DNA of 37,883 bases from an uncultured Lachnospiraceae bacterium (GTDB lineage: Bacteria; Bacillota; Clostridia; Lachnospirales; Lachnospiraceae). The position numbers were made by a program, and so were the translations under genes. Below, piece by piece: positions 32,804-37,883 of the stretch; the stretch's first letter is position 1; each line of letters starts with the position of its first letter. The notes under the pieces are model-generated. The model was not told the origin of the DNA. It was given only the letters and a program-made list of their open reading frames with translations, and did not search any database. The DNA lies in NCBI GenBank assembly GCA_900316805.1, contig ONEJ01000073.1, forward strand, positions 1 through 37,883, given 5' to 3'.

Positions 32804-32857
32804 AACTCCCTCTCTTCCAATCTTAGTATAAAAATACTTATTCGAAGAGAGAGAGTT
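32804..32857 (-). promoter_or_regulatory. Long hairpin covering the sipL ribosome binding site
   Basis: On the minus strand AACTCTCTCTCTTC (32844-32857) pairs with GAAGAGAGGGAGTT (32804-32817) over 14 bases with one T-G wobble, extendable by two A-T pairs. The 26-base loop contains a small inner hairpin. The 3' arm holds the sipL ribosome binding site and is followed by T residues. It may be the veg terminator, a translational lock, or both. Confidence 0.65.
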
Positions 32858-32877
32858 TTATTCCTAAATTTGCAAAA

Positions 32878-33120
32878 TTAACACAACTTCATGCGAATAT
32901 CTTTTGTAATGACATCTGTGTAGCTGAAAGATAATAACTGAGGAGGATTTTCCTCGCGTTCATCGTCAACCAGGACGGTAAATACGCTGGGATATGCTCT
33001 CTGGATCACACCTTCCTGAATATCAACCTTGTTGCGTCCCCGATCCAGCTGAATCTTTACACGATTTCCACACTGCTGGTGAATGGATGCCCGAACCTTG
33101 CTGATCTCTGCCTGTTCCAT
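32878..33120 (-). CDS. veg: Veg family protein
   Basis: An 80-residue protein of the Veg (DUF1021) family, conserved in Firmicutes. In Bacillus subtilis Veg promotes biofilm matrix gene expression by opposing SinR and has been linked to spore outgrowth. The sequence shows the family core GNRVKIQLDRGRNKVDIQEGVIQRAYPSVFTV, compact and beta-rich like an Sm/SH3 fold. GAGGAGG precedes the ATG. It has its own good promoter and a leader of about 190 bases. Confidence 0.95.
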   Translation of the reverse strand: MEQAEISKVRASIHQQCGNRVKIQLDRGRNKVDIQEGVIQRAYPSVFTVLVDDEREENPPQLLSFSYTDVITKDIRMKLC

Positions 33121-33161
33121 ATGATACCTCCTCTATTTTAAGTTGCTTATTCTAGATAATA

Positions 33162-33280
33162 CGTAACGGTTCAGTATCCTCACCGTTACGAAGCAAAAAT
33201 GCATTTAAAATCGCTTCGCGATGGTATTTTTGCTATTACATCATTTTCATACGCACAAAACAGCAAGTGTTTTATGCTGC
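33162..33280 (-). promoter_or_regulatory. Structured leader of veg with three hairpins
   Basis: Between the promoter and the start codon are three inverted repeats. They are CGTAACGG/CCGTTACG (33162-33169, 33183-33190), AGCAAAAAT/ATTTTTGCT (33192-33200, 33226-33234) enclosing ATCGC/GCGAT, and a weaker CAGCA/TGCTG pair (about 33261-33280). No known riboswitch core was recognised. Confidence 0.5.
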
Positions 33281-33318
33281 TCCTGAATAGATACGATAAT
33301 ACAATATCTAGTAGTTTT

Positions 33319-33347
33319 AGTATAGCAAAGTAACAAATTTTATACAA
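33319..33347 (-). promoter_or_regulatory. Predicted sigma-A promoter of veg
   Basis: On the minus strand TTGTAT (33342-33347), a 17-base gap and TATACT (33319-33324). Transcription would start near 33312. Confidence 0.65.
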
Positions 33348-33371
33348 TAGGACGAAAGTACCTGACGTATT

Positions 33372-33800
33372 TTATCGAAATATGACCGGTTCCTGCCGAA
33401 GCTCAAGCTTCAACACAATATAGGGATAACTGGGGGATTTTGCCACACTTTCCCCTGCCTTCGGCCCGTGCAGAGTGGTCTCCACACATATTTCATTCTC
33501 CGCAAGATAACATTCATCCACAGAAATGCTGTAGCCGCCGGTTTCCTGTACTCCATACCCCCTCACCGCATACAGGTACTGGTTATCGCTGTAGGTCATG
33601 GAGAAATCTTCCTCCTTCTTCAGTTCCAGCTGCTCCCTCAGCGCCTGGGGAAGGTCGTTTACATCCGCAACGGTGTACTCCAGATCCCGCTGTTTGTCTC
33701 CTCCCTGCTTCATAATGCAGCCGCCCGTCACCGACATAATCAGAAGCAGCGTCACCATACCTATCCATTTTTTCATGATATTCACACACTTATTCAACAT
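33372..33800 (-). CDS. PrcB-like C-terminal domain lipoprotein
   Basis: A 142-residue predicted lipoprotein. The signal helix (KKWIGMVTLLLIMSVTGGC) ends in a lipobox with Cys as the first mature residue. The mature part ends in a PrcB_C-like domain: VRGYGVQETGGYSISVDECY followed by a VETTLHGPKAGESVAKSPSYPYIVLKLE stretch, the TGGYS and final YPY elements being characteristic. PrcB was described as part of a surface protease complex in Treponema; in Firmicutes the domain is found in small secreted proteins of unknown role. The ATG at 33800 follows AGGA at nine bases; ATG 33776 is an alternative. Confidence 0.8.
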   Translation of the reverse strand: MLNKCVNIMKKWIGMVTLLLIMSVTGGCIMKQGGDKQRDLEYTVADVNDLPQALREQLELKKEEDFSMTYSDNQYLYAVRGYGVQETGGYSISVDECYLAENEICVETTLHGPKAGESVAKSPSYPYIVLKLELRQEPVIFR

Positions 33801-33825
33801 CTTATGCAATCCTATGCGAGAGGCG

Positions 33826-33854
33826 TTGCTTTTATGCGCTTTTTTCTCTATAAT
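33826..33854 (+). promoter_or_regulatory. Predicted promoter of plsC
   Basis: TTGCTT (33826-33831), a 17-base gap and a perfect TATAAT (33849-33854) on the plus strand. Transcription would start near 33861. Confidence 0.7.
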
Positions 33855-33874
33855 ACTAAGTATGTAAAAACAAC

Positions 33875-33922
33875 AGGCGTTTCACCGGTGAAATTATTTT
33901 TCTCCAAAGCATTGAAACGCCT
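33875..33922 (+). promoter_or_regulatory. Competing inverted repeats in the plsC leader
   Basis: A 10-bp inverted repeat (AGGCGTTTCA 33875-33884, TGAAACGCCT 33913-33922) shares bases with a 14-bp perfect palindrome TTTCACCGGTGAAA (33880-33893). As RNA the two hairpins exclude each other; as DNA the palindrome could be an operator. Confidence 0.55.
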
Positions 33923-33950
33923 AACCAAACGAAAAAGAGAGGATAAGAAA

Positions 33951-34691
33951 ATGCGAACAATACTAGTAGTTCTCTTTGTAGCCCTGTATCTGTTCCTGGG
34001 ACTTCCGGTGTTGGGAGTGGAATGGATCATTGCCAAGTTCAACCGGCCTGCAGCCGACATCAGCCAGCTTCGGATGGTTCAGTGGGCATTTCGGGTTGTA
34101 TGCTTTCTGTCCGGAGTGAAACTTACGGTAAAGGGTGAAGAAAATGTTCCAAAGGATCAGCCGGTAATGTATATTGGAAATCACCGCAGCTTCTTTGATA
34201 TCATTATCACCTATGCCAGATGTCCAAGACTAACCGGGTACATCTCCAAAGATGGTATGGACAAAGTTCCGGTTCTGGGAATTTGGATGCGGCGGCTCTA
34301 CTGCCTGTTCCTGGACCGTAAAGATATAAAGCAGGGACTTAAGGTGATACTGACGGCCATCGACCAGGTCAAGGCCGGCATCTCCATGTGCGTATTCCCG
34401 GAAGGCACAAGAAACCGGGACAAGGAGCACCCGGAATCACTGCTGCCTTTCCATGAGGGATCCTTCAAAATCGCCCAAAAGACGGGCTGCCCCATTATTC
34501 CCATGGCACTTACCGGAACCGCCGATATCTTTGAAAACCAGTTTCCCTGGATTAAAAAGACTCATGTAACACTTACTTACGGCAAGCCGATTCTGGTATC
34601 TGACCTTCCGAAGGAGGAGCAGAAAAAGATCGGCAGCCACTGCCAGAAGGTACTTCAGGAGATGCTGCAGGAGGAGTTGGCTGCGCGGTGA
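33951..34691 (+). CDS. plsC: 1-acyl-sn-glycerol-3-phosphate acyltransferase (PlsC)
   Basis: A 246-residue membrane-associated acyltransferase that makes phosphatidic acid from lysophosphatidic acid. It has an N-terminal membrane helix (about 3-25), the catalytic NHRSFFD motif (His78, Asp83) and the substrate-binding FPEGTRNRD block (149-157), then a PIIPMALTGT segment. The reading frame runs open far upstream, opposite the PrcB-like gene, but the ATG at 33951 has GAGAGG eight bases ahead, gives normal PlsC length and lies downstream of a clear promoter. It is a single-gene unit closed by a terminator at 34771. Confidence 0.93.
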   Translation: MRTILVVLFVALYLFLGLPVLGVEWIIAKFNRPAADISQLRMVQWAFRVVCFLSGVKLTVKGEENVPKDQPVMYIGNHRSFFDIIITYARCPRLTGYISKDGMDKVPVLGIWMRRLYCLFLDRKDIKQGLKVILTAIDQVKAGISMCVFPEGTRNRDKEHPESLLPFHEGSFKIAQKTGCPIIPMALTGTADIFENQFPWIKKTHVTLTYGKPILVSDLPKEEQKKIGSHCQKVLQEMLQEELAAR

Positions 34692-34707
34692 TTCTTTATG
34701 TGGCGAA

Positions 34708-34754
34708 ACAGATTGTGTAGATCCGTCTGATCGTCGAATATCAGTCAAATCTGT
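34708..34754. repeat. Nested inverted repeats after plsC
   Basis: ACAGATT (34708-34714) and AATCTGT (34748-34754) enclose CTGAT/ATCAG (34727-34731, 34740-34744). It starts 17 bases after the plsC stop. Function unknown; it may protect the transcript end before the terminator that follows. Confidence 0.45.
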
Positions 34755-34770
34755 AATACTAATGATGGGA

Positions 34771-34817
34771 AATGGGCGATTTGCCATACAAACACTGTAT
34801 TCGCCCATTCTTTTCAT
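34771..34817 (+). terminator. Terminator of plsC
   Basis: A 9-bp stem (AATGGGCGA 34771-34779, TCGCCCATT 34801-34809) with a 21-base loop ending TGTAT, followed by CTTTTCATT. Stem core, loop length and loop end match the two hairpins near 11.9-12.0 kb. Confidence 0.7.
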
Positions 34818-34899
34818 TAAAATCTCTCTCCCTAAAATCATCCTCTATAATGCCCTGGCAATTTTCAAAACAATTTTCTTATTTTTCTGAAATTCCGAC

Positions 34900-35226
34900 T
34901 CATACTGCCAATACGCACATGGCGCTGACTGCTCCGGGAATTGGCTTCTGCGGTTTTTCCTCCTGCGGGTTGTCCGGCTGTTCGGGTTCTGTTGATTCCT
35001 CCGGTGATTCCGGTTGTCCGGGTTCCGTTGGATTCTCCGCTACTTCCGGTTGCTCAGGTTTTTCCGTATCTTCTGGTGTTTCTTCCGATGCTCCAGATTG
35101 TTCTATTCCCTGTTCGTATTCTGTTTCTGCTGAAAGGATTATCTGCTCTGCATAAACAGGCTGCGCCTGTAGTAGTATACATAACGCAGTCAGAACGAAA
35201 ATCACTCTTGATGTAATTCTTTTCAT
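34900..35226 (-). CDS. Small secreted Pro/Glu-rich protein
   Basis: A 108-residue protein with a signal peptide (KRITSRVIFVLTALCILLQAQPVYA, cleavage likely after VYA). Most of the rest is a low-complexity acidic run of Pro, Glu, Gln and Ser with repeats like EQPE and EEST. The end, PIPGAVSAMCVLAV, is short and hydrophobic as if a C-terminal membrane anchor or wall-sorting region had been cut short; no continuation was found just downstream. AGAGG lies ten bases before the ATG. It could be a remnant of a larger wall-spanning protein or a short secreted spacer peptide. Confidence 0.65.
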   Translation of the reverse strand: MKRITSRVIFVLTALCILLQAQPVYAEQIILSAETEYEQGIEQSGASEETPEDTEKPEQPEVAENPTEPGQPESPEESTEPEQPDNPQEEKPQKPIPGAVSAMCVLAV

Positions 35227-35253
35227 TTCTCTTTTGCCTCTTTGTTTTAATCG

Positions 35254-35293
35254 TCAATAAAGGCATATCTCCCCACCGGGAAATATGCCTTTT
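35254..35293 (-). terminator. Hairpin after the large chemoreceptor gene
   Basis: AAAGGCATAT (35259-35268) and ATATGCCTTT (35283-35292) form a 10-bp stem extended by partial C/G pairs, about 30 bases after the chemoreceptor stop. The T-tract is short in both directions, so termination may be partial. Confidence 0.6.
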
Positions 35294-35321
35294 GCTATAA
35301 TACACAAAAACTCTAATATCG

Positions 35322-37661
35322 CTATACCTGGAACGTAGCCAATGCGCTGAGCAGGCTGTCTGCCTTCTCAGTAAGGCTTTTGGAAGCTTCCTCAAGGTTC
35401 TTGACAGCCTCCATCTGGGTTCCTGCCGCCATATGTACGGAGGAGGAGCACTCTGCCGTCTGGGAAGATGCGTCGGAAATACTCTCGATGGCACTTAATG
35501 TCTCGTTCCTAGCTCCATTCATTTCCTCCACATTGTTGGAGATGATCTGCAAAGCATCGATCAGGCGGGCTACCAGACCGTCAATCTGCCGGAAGGATGC
35601 TGTGGTATCTTCCACCACACTGTACTGTGAAGAAACAGCGGCCTCTGCCTCTTTGGCGATATTTACAACGTTGCCTGTACCTGTCACAATATCATCAACA
35701 ATATTGGCAATCTGTCCTGATGATGCAAGACACTGATCTGCCAGCTTTCTGATTTCTTCTGCCACAACGGAGAAGCCGCGTCCAGCCTCCCCGGCTCTTG
35801 CCGCCTCAATGGAAGCATTGAGGGAGACGAGATTGGTCTGCTCCGCAATTGCATTGATGGCAGATACGATGGTGCTGATCTGCTTTGATTTCTGTTCCAG
35901 CTGCTGGACAGACTCAATTACATTTCTCGTAATATCAACCGTAATTTCAGAACTCTTGGTCAGACTCTGTACGGAAGAGATACCTGCATTAATGGTAGCA
36001 CCGGTCTCATTGGTCAGTTTTCCAAGCTCATCTGCGTTGGAGCTTACGTTGGTAATCTTACCGGAAAGGGAATCCATCTGGCTTAAGCAGTTATCCGAAC
36101 CAGTATCCAGCTTATTCACACCGCCCTCAATTTCGATCACGGCATCCTGAATATTCCTGGAGGTCTCCATGAAGGTTCCGGAGGTTTTTGCCAGATGCTG
36201 CGCTGCAATCTGAACCTGTCCGCTGACATCATTGACATCCCGTATCAGAGACTTCACGTGATCCACTGTGTCATTAACTCCGTCACAGAGCATGCCGAAC
36301 TCATCCTGTTTCTTACCCTTTAATGTTACCGTAAGATCGCCCTTGGCAACCTTACGCAGCTGACGGAGTATGTATTGGATCGTTCCTGTCATCTGGCGGG
36401 AGATCAATACTCCCAGTACCATTGCCACTACTGCACAGAGAATGGTCAGAATCACTGCAAGCTTCTTGATCTCTGCGGACTGCTCCAGCAGTCTTGCTGA
36501 CGGAATCAGCGCTGCAACCATAGCATTTCCAACATCGAGACGGTTATATACAAAAAGGTATTCCCTGCCATTTAACCGGATCATCTGATTGCCGGCGGAT
36601 TCTTCCTTCTCCATGGCATCCTTATAAAAGTCCGTACCGTAAATCAGCTTATCACTCGGAGCACTTTTCGTGTCTGCATAAAACTCAGCACCGTCTCCCG
36701 TAACCAGAGCCACATATCCGCCCTCGCCCGGATCCACAGCACTCATGGTAGTTCTAACCGTCTCATCGCTGATATTGACCAGCATAACCGACGGCTGTGT
36801 GTTCATTTTCTTGGCAATTCTGAGACTGTAATTGCTGTTCTCCATGCCAATAATCTCATCTGTCTCGGAATCCTGTCCAAAGAAAAACCACTCTGTCGCA
36901 CTGTCGTCCACCATTTTTCCCTGTTCTGTCTGGATGTATTCCGTATAGAGATCTCTGTCATCCACACCCTCCTCAGGAAGAATCGTTCTCGTGGAATCTG
37001 CCAGGAAGTAGACACTGTGGATCTTGTCGTCCAGCACCCTCTTACTTACGATCTTCTTCTCATACTCTCTTCTGGTTCTGGTCTCCTCCAGGGGCTCCAT
37101 CCACCCCTTGAGATATCTCTCCAGAACAGAATCCTTCAAATAGGTCGAAAACTCATCCTTCTCGCTCTTGACCACCAGATCCACATACTGCTCCATGGTC
37201 TTCATGGTCTGCTGTACAGATTCCTTATAGGTATTGACAATCGCACCGGATGCCGTCTTATAGGAAACCACGCCCAGGATCATGACGCCCAGGATTGGCA
37301 CCATAAACCCACCGATCAGACGAACGGCAATACTTCTGTAAAACGGAATCTCTGTATTTGCTCCCACAGCCCCCGCCGGCTTCTTTGTCTGTGTCGGCCG
37401 CCCGGGCTTATTCTTTCTCTCCAGCTTTTTGATCTTTGGAATTTTAATTTTATCTTTCAAATCCTTTAGAAATCCCGGAATTTTTAACTTCAGTGTCTTC
37501 GATGCCGTAGAATCCCCAGACGCCTTAGATAACTTAGACCCCTTAGCTGACTCAGACACTTTAGATTTCTTAGATTTCTTTGGTATACTTGGCAGCTTTG
37601 GTACTTTAACTTTCTTTGCCACCTGTTCCTTCAGTTGTTCCATTTTCTGAAATTTTTTCAT
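35322..37661 (-). CDS. Methyl-accepting chemotaxis protein with basic N-terminal cytoplasmic extension
   Basis: A 779-residue chemoreceptor. Unusually, about 100 residues precede the first membrane helix and are very rich in Lys, Ser and Pro (for example [19 protein letters not shown] and [19 protein letters not shown]). Then come a membrane helix ([20 protein letters not shown]), a dCache-like outside domain of about 270 residues, a second helix ([20 protein letters not shown]), HAMP and the coiled-coil signalling domain. The signalling tip reads [20 protein letters not shown]. The ATG at 37661 is chosen because the promoter's start point falls at about 37708, ruling out the in-frame codon at 37709. 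The ribosome binding site is weak. Confidence 0.93.
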   Translation of the reverse strand: MKKFQKMEQLKEQVAKKVKVPKLPSIPKKSKKSKVSESAKGSKLSKASGDSTASKTLKLKIPGFLKDLKDKIKIPKIKKLERKNKPGRPTQTKKPAGAVGANTEIPFYRSIAVRLIGGFMVPILGVMILGVVSYKTASGAIVNTYKESVQQTMKTMEQYVDLVVKSEKDEFSTYLKDSVLERYLKGWMEPLEETRTRREYEKKIVSKRVLDDKIHSVYFLADSTRTILPEEGVDDRDLYTEYIQTEQGKMVDDSATEWFFFGQDSETDEIIGMENSNYSLRIAKKMNTQPSVMLVNISDETVRTTMSAVDPGEGGYVALVTGDGAEFYADTKSAPSDKLIYGTDFYKDAMEKEESAGNQMIRLNGREYLFVYNRLDVGNAMVAALIPSARLLEQSAEIKKLAVILTILCAVVAMVLGVLISRQMTGTIQYILRQLRKVAKGDLTVTLKGKKQDEFGMLCDGVNDTVDHVKSLIRDVNDVSGQVQIAAQHLAKTSGTFMETSRNIQDAVIEIEGGVNKLDTGSDNCLSQMDSLSGKITNVSSNADELGKLTNETGATINAGISSVQSLTKSSEITVDITRNVIESVQQLEQKSKQISTIVSAINAIAEQTNLVSLNASIEAARAGEAGRGFSVVAEEIRKLADQCLASSGQIANIVDDIVTGTGNVVNIAKEAEAAVSSQYSVVEDTTASFRQIDGLVARLIDALQIISNNVEEMNGARNETLSAIESISDASSQTAECSSSVHMAAGTQMEAVKNLEEASKSLTEKADSLLSALATFQV

Positions 37662-37714
37662 ATCTGCAACGCCCCCATTAGCCTTACACATAACGTAAAC
37701 ATATTCCATTTGCC

Positions 37715-37743
37715 ATTATACTATAAATTTACGAATAGAACAA
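37715..37743 (-). promoter_or_regulatory. Predicted promoter of the large chemoreceptor gene
   Basis: On the minus strand TTGTTC (37738-37743), a 17-base gap and TATAAT (37715-37720). Transcription would start near 37708, giving a leader of about 47 bases. Confidence 0.65.
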
Positions 37744-37763
37744 TCAAAATATATACAATTTTT

Positions 37764-37792
37764 ACAAAAAAACCACTGCATATGCAGTGGTT
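37764..37792 (-). terminator. Terminator after tRNA-Tyr
   Basis: A perfect 22-bp palindrome (37771-37792, half-site AACCACTGCAT) is followed on the minus strand by TTTTTTT. It lies 10 bases beyond the tRNA 3' end. Confidence 0.9.
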
Positions 37793-37802
37793 CTTCTTTT
37801 CA

Positions 37803-37883
37803 TGGGCAGAGGTGGATTCGAACCACCGAAGCAATTTGCAGCAGATTTACAGTCTGTCCCCTTTGGCCACTCGGGAATCTGCC
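37803..37883 (-). tRNA. tRNA-Tyr (anticodon GTA), first base outside the window
   Basis: On the minus strand the acceptor stem ends TCTGCCC plus discriminator A at 37803. The T arm is GGTGG-TTCGAAT-CCACC, the anticodon loop CTGTAAA carries GTA, and a long variable arm is present as in all bacterial tRNA-Tyr. The matching 5' acceptor strand GGGCAGA lacks its first G here because the window ends. CCA is not encoded. The top pair of the anticodon stem looks like an A-C mismatch. Confidence 0.93.

Noticed and set aside
33468-33950. Plus-strand frame extending plsC upstream by 161 codons
   Set aside because: It lies opposite the PrcB-like gene, upstream of the plsC promoter, and has no family match; the good start is at 33951.
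37662-37709. In-frame earlier start of the large chemoreceptor
   Set aside because: The predicted transcription start is at about 37708, so this codon would not be preceded by any leader or ribosome binding site.
37803-37883. tRNA-Tyr as an integration site of a mobile element
   Set aside because: No integrase, direct repeat of the tRNA end or foreign genes are visible on the side inside the window.

Overview
The window reads as chromosome from a spore-forming, low-to-moderate-GC Firmicute, most likely a member of the Lachnospiraceae. The reasons are strong GGAGG-type ribosome binding sites, a Veg protein, a SipL-like (SPOCS plus LysM) spore coat morphogenesis protein, a SEC-C type methionine aminopeptidase, a DUF4317 protein, an energy-coupling-factor transporter core and several chemoreceptors. 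No phage, insertion sequence, integrase or CRISPR array is visible. The genus is not decided from the sequence.

Layout (most genes on the minus strand). (1) 0.1-8.6 kb: VanW-type envelope protein, an AIR-synthase-like protein, an Lrp/AsnC regulator, an aminotransferase, TrmL, EcfA1-EcfA2-EcfT and TruA, packed head to tail and closed by a terminator just after truA. (2) 8.5-13.6 kb: a 37-residue membrane mini-protein, a plus-strand membrane-anchored hypothetical, a DEDDh exonuclease, a plus-strand EAL phosphodiesterase, an intergenic region with foldable repeats, acylphosphatase and a second aminotransferase. (3) 14.0-24.0 kb: a sugar sensing and uptake locus. Reading in the transcription direction it is chemoreceptor, membrane-anchored sugar-binding sensor, LytS/YesM-type histidine kinase, AraC-type response regulator, then a regulated promoter, then the ChvE-type binding lipoprotein, the double ATPase and the permease. 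(4) 24.0-31.0 kb: a secreted NlpC/P60 hydrolase, a SurA-like membrane protein, methionine aminopeptidase, DUF4317 and a 904-residue fusion of a TetM/EF-G-like ribosomal GTPase with a C-terminal NYN (YacP/Rae1-type) nuclease. (5) 31.0-37.9 kb: Veg, SipL-like protein and a small overlapping gene, a PrcB-like lipoprotein, plus-strand PlsC, a Pro/Glu-rich secreted peptide, a large chemoreceptor with a very basic cytoplasmic N-terminus, and tRNA-Tyr cut by the window edge.

The strongest candidate for something biologically under-described is the GTPase-nuclease fusion (23998-26712). It joins a factor family that enters the ribosomal A site to a domain whose known stand-alone relative cuts mRNA in the A site, and it sits behind DUF4317 and methionine aminopeptidase. 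Other signals worth a look are the chemoreceptor/three-component/transporter locus with tandem sites placed for an AraC-type activator, a long hairpin that buries the sipL ribosome binding site, competing hairpins in the plsC leader, and a roughly 100-nt branched structured element behind the EAL gene.

All calls are made by reading the sequence. No database search or folding program was run.
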